From positions 744,001-808,000 of the forward strand of contig JALPQD010000359.1 in assembly GCA_023101885.1 (NCBI GenBank): a stretch of 64,000 bases of DNA. The letters are read 5' to 3'. The position numbers were made by a program, and so were the translations under genes. The notes beneath the pieces were generated by a model, which saw only the letters and a list, made by a program, of their open reading frames with translations, was not told the DNA's origin and ran no database searches. Within the stretch, counting starts at the first letter, position 1. Every line of letters starts with the position of its first letter. This DNA comes from Typhlomys cinereus (Eukaryota; Chordata; Mammalia; Rodentia; Platacanthomyidae). Positions 23,853 through 34,623 of this stretch are shown here, piece after piece.

Positions 23853-25479
23853 CCATTGGAAAGCTACTGAAATGCTATTTTTTAAAAAATATATTGTTTG
23901 GTAATATATATTGATCAGTAAAAGGCATAATATACATATGTTCTACTCAAGGGAAATGACTTACAAGGTATATATTATATCTTATTATATTTCTGTTTTT
24001 AAGCTGCCTTTGCAAATCCAGTAGAATTTTCAATATGAAGCTCAATGTAAGGAGTCTTGATACATACATTCTTTCATACTAAAAACTATGGTACTATGGT
24101 AGGCTATTCAAAAACGATTTACGTATTATGTTCTGGCTTTGAAGTACAGAAATACCAGCTACAAATATAGCAAATACACTAAAACTTGAAGCGAAGGCTA
24201 ATTTCCTGCTTTAATGTCTTGTTCTGAGTGTCTTGCCACATTGACTGTCATCAGTGTTCCCAAGACCTATGATGTGGGGATCATTTATGTGGTCCATCAG
24301 GGGACCATGAGGGGCTCAATTAGTCCTCTTGTTATAAGTATTAAGAGTACAGAAAATAAATTTGATAATGCTATGTGAAGGTGTGGTTCTAGGAATAGAT
24401 AACTTCATCTGTGTGCATCCCCAAATATGGAAGGCTCTTGTCATAATGGGTAAGTGATTCCTGCAGTCTTCAGAGACTCTTCCTATGATGACATCATCAC
24501 TAGATAAAACCATTCAAACTGGAGCCACTGGGTACATGAGTCAAAATAAATCTTTCTTTGTAAAGTGAGCTAGCCTCAAGTATTTTGTTATAGTAATGTA
24601 AAGTAGAAAAATACAAAAATTAATCACAATCAGAAATAGGACTAATTCTTTCCCAGTCAAGTCTTCCTCAATATGACAGTGCTGAATTTTTTAAAGGTTT
24701 CTTCTTCCCAAGCATATGTGACCAAATTCTTCAATAGTCTTTTGCAAAAGAAGTCCCACATAAGCATCACTGGAATGAATTAAAAGTTACCATCCATCTC
24801 CTTTTGGTGGGTCTGAGATCTTCCTCAGTCCTCAAGTTTTCTCCATAGTTATTTTTTTCAGCACAGCATTACTAACTCTTTATTCTTTACTCTGTTAATA
24901 TCCTTTCCATTTCTACTTTTGGAGACACTTTCTCTCTAATGTTTGTTGCATGTGATGGTCTCATTTCCACTTCTTTCACTTGAACCATAAGAACAGGTCC
25001 AGATCTAAACAACAGAGTTTCTCAAATAAGACTTTCTCATAGGTTTCCTCAATCCAGGGTTGCCATCCTTGACCTTTTGATCCCAAGATAAGTTCTGCAT
25101 AGTCATTTGCCAAACTCAGGATCTTCCCTGTGGTTAATACCATCTGCTGTGGAAATTGCCTAATATTTTTTCTCTACAATCAACAAAAAATATTCGACTG
25201 TGAAATAATTTAAAATTTCCATATGTTGACAAGAAATAATGTAGAAAACTATGTCTTACCTATTTTTACTAAAAATAGCATCTTGCAGAATAGAATATTG
25301 TCACACCCAGGATATTAACATGGATACAGTCTTCAAATTGTATTCAGATCTCCCTGGTTTTGCTGCATTAATCTACTAGTGCATATGCCTTTAGTATATG
25401 CAGTTTATTCAAACTTGGAAGTTCAACATGTAGAGCTTCTCTGTAATCTCCAGGTTCCTTTGGGCTTCCCTTTTCCTAA
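23853..25479. other. Non-coding stretch, possible old LTR-like 3' end near 24.5 kb
   Basis: The text at about 24370-24610 ('ggagccactgggtacatgagtcaaaataaatc' then 'ttttgttatagtaatgtaaag') resembles the polyadenylation end of a common rodent repeat. I cannot assign a family. No gene is seen in the rest. Confidence 0.35.
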
Positions 25480-25880
25480 CATATTCACCTCCCTCCTGCT
25501 CCAATTTTCTACCAGTTCTAAACACTAGCAAGTACTAATCTATTTTATGTGTCTTTAATTTTATTCCTTCCAAAATGTTACATAACTGGAATCATTCAGC
25601 AGACAGTTTTGGGATCACTTTTCATAGGCACAATTGTCTGCAAATCCAGGTAGCTTGCTGAGCACATCAACAGTTATTTCCTCTTTATTGTTGAGTCATA
25701 TTTCAAAGCTTGTATTCATTGTAGTTTATTTAACTACTCACCTCAGGACATCTGCCTTCCCATGAGTTTCATGAATGAGTTTCAAGATCATTGCCTGATT
25801 CTTTCACACTTTTGAGTGTGCATTTTTGGTTTTCTTTAACAATATGTGTATACCTGCTTATTATAATCAATTAGTAATAT
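25480..25880 (-). repeat. Ancient L1 3' UTR fragment
   Basis: The order 'cttccaaaatgttacataactggaatcattcagcagac', 'ttgttgagtcatatttcaaagcttgtattcattg' and 'gcatttttggttttctttaac' follows the minus-strand 3' UTR of mammal-wide L1 families. Highly diverged, no ORF. Confidence 0.55.
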
Positions 25881-25924
25881 AGCAGCATTTGAAAAATTTG
25901 TGGCCTTTGAAACTGTTTTGCTGT

Positions 25925-26180
25925 TTTCAAAGTTTATTTATTTAGTGTGTTTGTGTGTGTGTGTATCAGCGGGCATTGTATGTCTTCCTGTGGAGGACCA
26001 AGGGTGATTTTGGGAATTATCCTGGATTGTTACTACCTCCTTTTTCCTTCATTATGGGATTTCCCAGGCTCAGCCCACCAGGGTTGGAAATGCAGGCCAC
26101 CACCTTTTCCACCTGGGTTTTTTACATGGGACTTGGGATCCAAACTCAGGGATCTTCTGCCATCTCCCTAGCCCTAATTT
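25925..26180 (-). repeat. B2-like SINE, minus strand, diverged
   Basis: The reverse complement starts 'gggctagggagatggcagaagatccctgagtttggatcc' and continues 'catgtaaaaaacccaggtgg'. This matches the head and middle of the long SINE at 50.67 kb. The left end is the TG-rich (CA on the element strand) region. Confidence 0.8.
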
Positions 26181-26399
26181 GCTGCATTCTTTCATTATTT
26201 TAGCCATTTTAATATTATTATACTTTTTTAAAAAAACATTATATTGTTTCATCATCTACTTCCAGGGTAATTTATTGTACATGGTCATTTTTCTTCTCTT
26301 ACAATTCTTCTTTTCTTTCTGAGGACCCAAATCTTTTTTTCTATCATTTTTCTTGTTTGTCCTCCTCCATTTATTCTTAAATAACATACCGAAGACAGG

Positions 26400-26740
26400 T
26401 TATTTTTGTTTCCCCTCATCTAATAAAGTCCTATTTCCTTTTCATCTTTGAAGGAGAGTTTCACTAGAGGTAGATTTGCTGATTGACTGTTCTTTTCTTC
26501 CAGCATCTGTAAACTGTCGTGTGCCCTATTGTTCTCCATGATTGGTGATGAAGAGTTTGTTGTTATTTTATATTCTGCCCTCTTTGAATTCTGAGTGACT
26601 CAATTTTCTTTACCTTATCTACTTTTTTGATGCTTAACTATAGTTTGTGTCAAATTATCATTCCTTTGAGTATTCTCTTTCCTTTTGTTTTTCCCACAAA
26701 TAATACAGCAGTGTTTGTTATTTCAATGTGAAGTTTTTTT
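26400..26740 (-). repeat. Ancient L1 3' UTR fragment
   Basis: 'ctgattgactgttcttttcttccagcatctgtaaactg' and 'gatgaagagtttgttgttattttatattctg' parallel the well-known 3' UTR of old mammalian L1 families in minus orientation. Probably the same element as at 25.5 kb, separated by the SINE. Confidence 0.5.
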
Positions 26741-27654
26741 TTTTTCCCCAATGAAGAATTATCTATAGAACATATCCTTTCCTGGTCAGTACATGCTTTA
26801 GAGGGAAAAAAGCTCTCATATTTTGACTTTTAAAATGCATCAATGAAGAACTTAACAGTTCTAAAATTTGTTTAAACATAATAATGTCCTGGTAATACAT
26901 TTCAACATAAAATTTCTAAATATTATGCAATGAAATTTTAATCTGGAGAGAACGATTAGGAGACATGTCTCTAAAGAATTTTGGCTTAAAAAGAGAATTC
27001 TGCATTCACAAAGATTCCCACAAACCCACTTTTAAAGTTTCCCTTGCTTCTCAGTAGCAACATTTAGGCAACAGGACTTTAACACACGGGCTTTGAGGAA
27101 ATAGTCAGCATCCAAGTTAGAGTGGACATAGATTGTAAAAGAAGTAAAAAAAACCTTATGTAATTTATAAAAGAAATTAATATCTCTACAAAATGTGTTT
27201 TAGAATGCTCTCTGTCTGAACACATGTCCGAAATAAGTTGCTTTATCCTGAAATGGTTCTGAAAAAACTGTGGCTGAGGGAAAGGAAGGATTAGCAGATC
27301 CCCAGCAAGCATCATTGGTAACAGAAGTTGAATATGAAGCAAGTCACAGAATATTCATGATATTTGCAATGAGCAACTTAAAGTAAAACCTAAATCATTA
27401 CAGAACTTGGTGAAAGGAGAGAACTGAGAACTATCCTTTGACCTCCATACCTGTGGAGGTATCATCTCCTGAATAAATGATTAAAATTACAAAATAGTAA
27501 GTACATATAAAACTTCTAAAGTAATCACTTATTAATTAGAAGTAAAATAAATGAAAACAGTGTTTTTGGCTTTTCTGTATCAATATTCCAGTATCTGGAA
27601 TAATCCTTAGCAGAGATCAGACAATAAAAAACATCTTTGTTTAATTGAACTTTG
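26741..27654. other. AT-rich non-coding stretch
   Basis: Nothing recognisable. Confidence 0.45.
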
Positions 27655-27895
27655 CAGGGTTATTTAAAATGGTGTCCAGGAGATGGGTCAGTGGGTAAAG
27701 AACTACAGAATAGTATGCGGTTCTGGGTCCAGATTCCCAGTTTCATGTGAAAACTAGGCATGATAGTACATGCTTGTAACATCAGCACTGGGATAGTGGA
27801 CAAAAGTCAGATCCCAGTGGGTGTCTGGACAGTCCTTTAGCCAGGTACTAAGTTTCAGATTCATGATGAACACTGTTTAAAAAATAAAAAGGATA
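27655..27895 (+). repeat. Diverged B3/B2-type SINE
   Basis: The tRNA-like head 'caggagatgggtcagtgggtaaag' and 'ggttctgggtccagattccc' is followed by the B3-like core 'aggcatgatagtacatgcttgtaacatcagcactggga', 'cagatcccagtgggtgtctgg' and 'agccaggtactaagtttcagattcatgatgaacactgt'. Supports a rodent genome. Confidence 0.75.
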
Positions 27896-27984
27896 GTAAT
27901 AGTGAAAGAGGTACAAACAGCCAGTGTTAGTGTCTAGCTTTTACATACATGGGGAAGCATATCTGTGTACACAGATATACTAGT

Positions 27985-28012
27985 TTCTCTCTCTCTCTCT
28001 TTCTCTCTCCCT
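27985..28012 (+). repeat. (TC)n short microsatellite
   Basis: Short imperfect TC run. Confidence 0.85.
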
Positions 28013-28743
28013 CCCCACCCAAAAAGAATGTTCTAAATATAAAGAAAAATAAAATAAAAATAGATGATAAAACAAAAAATACTCCCAAATATCCTAATTT
28101 AATCTCATATTATAGACAGACAAGGATAATAGCAGTTGAACACTAACAGGGCAATAATTTCTTTTTTTGTGAAATACGGCCGTAAAATAATTTAAAATGA
28201 CATATAATCATGTCATTTTATAAACAAAATGAACTCACATAATCCTCAAAGGAGCCCTAAAGGCATTATGTCTACACATTGAAATGATGTTCTCCCATTT
28301 ACATTCCAAATTAAAATAATTGTTTGCTCTTTTCATAAATAGCATCTGTCTAAGCTGTCAATGTACTGAATAAAATACTTAATCATCTGCTTATAACACA
28401 AATCAAACTTTACTGAGAATTTTCAATTCACATTTGTTTTATTGGAAGAAATGGTTGAAACTTGTTTCTACATTTGAGTAAGGTTAGATCAAGGATATTT
28501 TGTGCATGGTAAAATAGAAAGTTTTTTATTTCAATATTTAAATCTTCTTAACAATTATATGCTCCTATCCATTTCCTTTATCTTATAAATGGAGAGGAAA
28601 AGTTAGAAATAATAAAAATAACAGAAAAATTTTTATATAAATCAGCTGAATATTGATACTAAATTCATGACATCTTTTTTTCACCTATATAAAGTAGTGA
28701 AGATTGTATAGAAGGACAAAACTGATAAAATGAAGGTCTATAA
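28013..28743. other. AT-rich non-coding stretch, left flank of L1-B
   Basis: No recognisable feature. Confidence 0.5.
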
Positions 28744-28759
28744 CAAGGGTAAATTTTTT
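28744..28759. repeat. Target-site duplication of L1-B, left copy
   Basis: CAAGGGTAAATTTTTT here is repeated exactly at 41753-41768, 13 kb away. The two copies define L1-B and show that everything between arrived with it or after it. Confidence 0.95.
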
Positions 28760-29801
28760 AATACATTTTTTATTATTATTTCTGCTCATACAAACTTAAT
28801 AGGTACACCAGTTTCCTCCCTCCCTCCTCCTCCCCCCAAACCCCCTGCTCCCCCTCCCCTCACCCCTCTCTCCCCATGCCCCAGTGCCTCTCACCCCAAT
28901 TCCCAGAGAGTCCCTTATTGTCCATGCCTGACTCTCCTCTGGGCCCTCTTCTCCAATGACGTTCAAGGACCCAGTGGCATTTCCCTGAACCCTTTCTCGT
29001 GTTCCCCTTAAGCACAGGAATACTACTGTGGCTGTCAATCCCTTGCCTCCAAGGATCTTGGTGCCTTTAGCAGATGCTAGACTTTGTGAAGTCAATAGTG
29101 TGTTGGACATTGCGCCGGGCATGCAAAGTCCAATTATGATTGCTTTGGCCCTAACTTGTGTGGAGTATCTTGCAAATCATTGCTCCTCCCATTCTTTTGT
29201 TCTTACAATCTTACCACCCCCTCTTCCGCAAATTTCCCTGAGCATCAGGATGGGGAGAGATTAGTCTGGCCTAGTTCTAGGTGGTTGGTATAGAATCTCT
29301 GAAGTTCTGGATTGTGGTTTGTTGATTTTCTTTTGCAGTTTTGCTGCTCCTGCAATGCCCTTCACTTCATCCTGCTGGACACTGTATGTCACCCCCTGGC
29401 CAGAGACAAAAAGCTGTTAAACTGGAGTCTTTTCATGAGAGCACATTCAAGGGTAGATGTAATAAAAGTAGGAAACATCAGTAAGGGAGTGGTCAATCAC
29501 CCACTTGCAAAATGGTTACTTTTTATCTGTAAGACTATATGCCCTCCCCTTCTGGTGAGATCATACCCCCTCAGTTGAAAATGATCAGGAAGGAAAGTCT
29601 GTGAACTTAACCAGGTGTCACATTACTTACTTGCAGCCCTTGATGGAGGCCTATTTTCTCTGCCGTAACATGGTCCCCTCTCTCCTTGTTTCTGGTGTGG
29701 TCCTCCAACCCCATCTCTCCTGTTCGTAATCCTTGCAATTACTGTAGGTATTACATAGATTTATCTTTGAGTGTCTCAAGGTGGGCTGGGTGGGTTTGGT
29801 A

Positions 29802-32800
29802 CTAGGAGCCACCTATTAGGGAGTACACACGGCACTTAATTTTCTGGGTCTGGGATACTTCACTTAATATAATTGTTTCTAGTGACATCCATTTCCTGGC
29901 AAATTCCAGGAATTCATCATTTTTGATGGCTGAGTAGTACTCCATTGTATAGATGTACCACTTTTCCTTATCCACTCATCAACTGTTGGACATTTGGGTT
30001 GATTCCATGACTTTGCTATTGTAAATAGTGCTGCTATTAACATGGTCACACTTGTGCTATCGAGGTGAACCTCTGCTGCATGGGGGGTTATTCCCCAAAG
30101 TGAAATAGCAGGGTCATATGGCATTTCAATCTTTAATTTCTTTAAGAATCTCCAGATGGCTTGCCAGAGTGGCTATATGAGTCTGCATTCCCACCAGCAA
30201 TGTAGGAGAGTTCCCCTCTCTCCACATCCTCTCCAGCATTTGTTGTTGTTTGTATTGTGGATTTTTGCTATCCTGACCGGGGTGAGATTATATCTCAGGG
30301 AAGTTTTGATCTGCATTTCCCTGATGGCTAAAGAAGTGGAGCATTTTTGAAGATATTTGTTAGACATTTTAATTTCATCCCTGGTAAAGTTTCTTTTAAG
30401 TTCCAGGGCCCATTTTTTAATTGGGCCATTGGTTTCCTTGGTGTTTAGTTTTCTAAGTTCTTTGTGCACTCTGTACAGTAGAGCTCTATCAGATATGTAG
30501 TTCGTGAAGATTTTCTCCCATTCTGTGGGTTGCCTTTGGGCTCGTGTTACAATCTCTTTATCTGAACAGAAGCTCTTTAATTTTACAAGATCCCACATGT
30601 TGAGAGTTGGTAGCAGTGACTGTGCCATTGGATGTCTGTTTAGGAAATGTTGGCCTAACCCAATCAGCTCGAGGGAGTTCCCTATCCTTTCAACTATGGT
30701 TTTTATAATCTCTGGCCTTATATCAAGGTCCTTGATCCATTTGGAATTAAGTCTTGTACATGGTGACAAGTATGGGTCCAGATTTAATCTTCTGCATGTG
30801 GAGATCCAGTTTTGCCAGCACCATTTGTTGAAGATGCTATTCTTTTTCCATTGGATTCTTTGGGCCCCTTTGTCAAAGATCAAATGGCTGTAATTGTGTG
30901 GGCTTATATCTGGGTCTTCAATCCTTATCCATTGATCTGTGTGTCTATTTTGGAGCTAGTACCAGGCTGTTTTTATAACTATGGATTTATAGTATAGACT
31001 AAGGTTTGGTATGGTAATACCTCCAGCAGTGTTTTTGTTACTCAGGATTGTCTTTGCTATTCTGGGTCTTTTGTGCCTCCATATGAATTTTGAGATTGTT
31101 TGGTCAACTTCTTTAAAGAATTGCTTTGGGATTTTAATTGGTATAGCATTGAATTTGTATATTGCCTTTGGTAGGATGGTCATTTTTACAATGTTGATTC
31201 TGTCAATCCAGGAACATGGGAGGTCTTTCTACCTTCTGGTGTTTTCTGCAATTTCTTTCTTAGGGTTTTAAAGTTTTCATTGTAAATGTCTTTTACCTCC
31301 TTGGTTAGGTTTATACCAAGGTATTTCATTTTTTTAGGGGCTACAGTAAATGGGATTGTTTCTCTCAAGGCTTTTTCACTTCTTTCATTCTGGGCATATA
31401 GAAAGGCCTCTGATTTTTGCACATTTATTTTGTATCCTGCCGCCCTGCTAAACTTCTCAATTAGTTCCAGGAGCTTCCTGGTGGAGTTTTTGGGATCCCT
31501 CAGGTATAAGATCATGTCATCTGGAAATAGGAATAGCTTGACTTCTACCTTGTTGATTTGAATCCGTTTTATGTCCCTTTCTTATCTTATGGCTTCAGCT
31601 AAGACTTCAAGTACAATATTGAATAGAAGTGGTGAGAGTGGACAGCCTTGTCTAGTTCCTGATCGAAGTGGGAATGCTTCCAATTGTTCCCCATTGAGCA
31701 TAATCCTTGCTGTGGACTTGTTGTATACAGCTTTTATTATATTGATAAAGGTTCCTTCCATTCCTACTGTCTCTAGAGTTTTGATTATAAAAGGCTGTTG
31801 GATCTTGTCAAAAGCTTTTTCTACATCTATCGAGAGTATCATGTGGTCTTGGACTTTGGACTGTTTACATGATGAATTACATTTATTGATTTTCGTATGT
31901 TGAACCAACCTTGTGTGCTGGGGATGAAGCTTACTTGGTCCCCGTGAATGATCTTTTTGATATGTTTTTGAATCTGATTTGCTAAGACTTTATTGAGAAT
32001 CTTTGCGTATGTGTTCATCAGAGAGATCAGTCTATAGTTTTCTTTTTTAAGTGAATCTTTATTAGATTTTGGGATTAAAACGATATTAGCTTCATAGAAA
32101 GAATTTGGTAGTGTTCCTTCTTTTGCTATTTGATGGAACAGTTTAAGGAGTATTGGTGTTATTAACTCCTTAAATGTCTGGTAGAGCTCTGTGCTGAATC
32201 TATCTGGTCCAGGACATTTTTTGGTGGGAAGATTCGAGATTAGTTCTTCAATTTCCTTATATGTTATAGGACTATTTAAATAATTCACACCTTCCTGATT
32301 CAATTTAGGTAAGTTGTGTTTACTTAGAAATTCATCCATCTCTTTTGTGTTGTCAAACTTCACAGAGTATAAGTTTTTGAAATATGATGTTATAATTCTC
32401 TGGATTTCTTGGTATCAGTAGTGATAACTCCATGTTCATTTCTAATTTTGTTAATTTGGGTTCTCTCTCTCTTGCTTTTGGTTAATTTAGCTAGGGGTGT
32501 ATCAATCTTATTGATTTTTTCAAAGAACCAGCTTTTTGACTGGTTGATTTTCTCTATCATTTTCTTAATATCAATTTCAGATATTTCTCCCCTTATTTTG
32601 CTAATCTCCTATCTTCTACTACTTTTGGGATCAGATTGCTCTAGTTTCTCTAAAGCTTTAAGCTGTATTGTTAAGTTGTTTATTTCTGATGTTTCCATTT
32701 TTTTGATGTAGGTATTAAGAGCTATGAACTTACCTCTTAGAACAGCTTTCATTGTGTCCCAGAGATTTTGGTAAGTTGTATTTTCATTATCATTTGCTTT

Positions 32801-33621
32801 CAGGAAATCTTGAATTTCCTTTTTAATTTCTTCCTGAATCCAGTTCTCATTCAGCATCATATTGTTAAATTTCCAAGAGTTAATGTATTTTTTCTTGTTT
32901 GTCGTGTTGTGGATATCCAGCTTTAGGCCGTGGTGGTCTGATAGGGCACAGGTTAGAATTTCAACTTTTTTGTACATGTGTAGATTCATTTTGTGGTCCA
33001 ATATGTGATCTATTTTGGAGAAAGTTCCATGTGCTGCTGAGAAAAATGTGTATTCTTTGGTGTGTGGATGAAAAGTTTGATAGAGATCTGAAAAGTCCAT
33101 TTCTTTAAGGGTTTGGTTGAGTTCCAAAGTGTCTCTGTTAAGCTTTTGGCTTGTTGATCTATCCCGTGTTGAGAGGGCAGTGTTGAAATCCCCAACAATT
33201 ATCGTTTGGGGGTTGATTTCTCGCTTTAGATGCTGTAGGGTTTTCTTAATGAATGCGGAGGGGCCCGTATTGGATGCATATATGTTCAGTATTGTGAGTC
33301 TTCCTGGTGAATTGTACCTGTGACTAAAATGTAGTATCCATCTGTGTCTCTTATGATTTTCTTTGGTTTGAAGTCCACTTTGTCTGAAAGCATAAAGACT
33401 ATCCCTGCCTGTTTCCTGGTTCCATTAGCTTGCAAGATTTTGGACCAGCCTTTCATTCTTAAGATGTGCCTATCTTTTGTGGTGAGCTGAGTTTCCTGAA
33501 GGCAGCAGATTGTTGGATTGTGGTTTTTAATCCAAGTTTGTTATCTGTGTCTCTTAATCAGTGAGTTAATACCATTGACATTTAATGTTATAATGGAGAA
33601 ATTATTTTTAATTCTGGACAT
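29802..33621 (-). pseudogene. L1-B ORF2, broken
   Basis: Start by alignment with L1-C ORF2. An in-frame TAA at codon 27 (33543-33541) and a one-base deletion near 33297 are both shared with L1-D. The open pieces include 33127-32609 (EN second half), 32363-31839 and 31908-31582 (RT, with '[17 protein letters not shown]') and 30883-30173 (C-terminal region with the Cys-rich '[18 protein letters not shown]'). That last piece ends at the same TAG as L1-C. A missing T in 'ggaaaagtgg' further on is also shared with L1-C. The 'FADD' RT motif lies where the frame is disturbed (about 31535). Confidence 0.92.
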
Positions 33622-33676
33622 TTTTTGTTTAGTAGATTTTGTAAGTGTGCTGTTTGATATTTATGCTTTGGTGGTA

Positions 33677-34219
33677 TTATACTTCCCTTCTGTCCTCCTG
33701 GATATGGTTGTTCTTATCTTCAAGCTTGAGTATCATTCTAGCATTTTTTGAAGGCCTGGTTTGATAGATATGTATCCCTTCAAGTTGTCTTTGTGCTGGA
33801 AAACTTTTCTTTCTCCCTCAATCATGACAGATAGTTTTGGCGGGTATTTCAGTGTGGGTTGGCATTTTTGCTCATTTAATATTTGAAGTATGTCTCTCCA
33901 AGCTCTTCTTGCTTTTACTGTTTCCATTGAGTAGTCTAATAGGTTTGTTATTCTAATAGGTTTTCTTTTAAAGGTGACTTGTTTTTTTCTCTTGAAGCTT
34001 TCAGAACCTTTTCTTTGTCTTGAATGTGGAATGTTTTGACTATTATTTGCTGTGGCGATTTTCTATTTTGGTCATATCTGTTTGGAGTGTGAAATGCCTC
34101 TTGGCTTCTTCAGGGTGTCCCATATCTCTTGAATGTTCCTCTCCAGTATCTTTTTAGCTTTAACAATCTCTTCCATTGAGCTGGTTAATTCTCCCACTTT
34201 GTCTTTAAGATCTGAAATT
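33677..34219 (-). pseudogene. L1-B ORF1, 3' portion
   Basis: Carries the end of the coiled coil/RRM region ('ELTSSMEEIVKAKKILERNIQEIWDTLKKPR') and the C-terminal domain ('METVKARRAWRDILQ..NEQKCQP'). A deletion of about 190 bp relative to L1-C, joining the 'TLKKP' codons directly to those for 'HTPNRYDQN', removes most of the RRM near 34100. The 5' part lies beyond L1-C at 40549-40951. Confidence 0.85.
34207..34219. repeat. Target-site duplication of L1-C, left copy
   Basis: AAGATCTGAAATT, repeated at 40536-40548. It is L1-B ORF1 sequence. The preceding bases are 'cttt', so the nick site reads TTT/AAGA, close to the L1 endonuclease preference TT/AAAA. The first two A's of the right copy merge with the poly-A tail. 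Confidence 0.93.
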
Positions 34220-34623
34220 GTGTCCCCTTTCGCCACACCCCCCCCTCCGCCGGTCGGGACGCGGGACGCGTATGCGAGATCCAGCCGGGCTCTCACCGCA
34301 CGCTCTAGGACCCCAGGTCAGCCCACAGGGACCCGGCTCCGACTCCCGCCATCCAGCCAGAGCCGCGGGGGGCCGAGGGAGGAGGAGCACCTCCCCCTGC
34401 GCCCGGGCCCCGCCCCAGCTGCCCTCGGGTTAAATAGCTCCACGCCCACGCGCCCATCGTCCCTTTTCACCCCACCCCGCTCCGCAGGTCGGGACATGTG
34501 CGCGGTCCACCCGGGCCTCACCCCACGCCCTAGGTGAGTCCCCATTCTGGCCCCACCCACCAGTACCCCAGGCCAAATAATTCAGTTTAGTGAAATTGAG
34601 AGATCTTAAAAGTTAAAATGACA
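34220..34623 (+). promoter_or_regulatory. L1-C 5' UTR/internal promoter, GC-rich type 2
   Basis: A CpG-rich leader of ~400 bp. A unit starting 'tcccctttcgccaca...ctccgccggtcgggac' (34222) recurs as 'tcccttttcacccca...ctccgcaggtcgggac' (34459), a period of about 237 bp, giving about 1.4 units. 'ggttaaatag' precedes the second unit as a TATA-like element. The last ~50 bp ('caaataattcagtttagtgaaattg') match the end of all four leaders. By family knowledge it is an RNA polymerase II internal promoter; transcription cannot be seen from sequence. Confidence 0.78.

Larger units (their letters stand above)
28760..34219 (-). mobile_element. L1-B, 3' part (3' UTR, ORF2, 3' half of ORF1)
   Basis: Minus-strand L1 cut in two by L1-C. 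This part carries the poly-T end and C-rich tract (28760-28900), the 3' UTR to 29801, ORF2 (33621-29802) and the last part of ORF1. The rest continues at 40549-41752. Without L1-C the element is 6.66 kb and complete at both ends, with a 16-bp TSD. Multiple stops and frameshifts inactivate both ORFs. It must be older than L1-C, which sits inside it. Confidence 0.95.

Noticed and set aside
33518..33751. Identical ~72-residue 'proteins' at 33518-33751 (plus) and 57925-58149 (minus)
   Set aside because: Both are antisense shadows of the L1 ORF1/ORF2 junction. Their identity is meaningful only as evidence for the shared B/D tract.
34133..34537. 134-codon frame over the L1-C leader
   Set aside because: It starts in L1-B minus-strand ORF1 and runs into the GC-rich 5' UTR of L1-C, so it spans an insertion junction and is not conserved in the L1-A leader.
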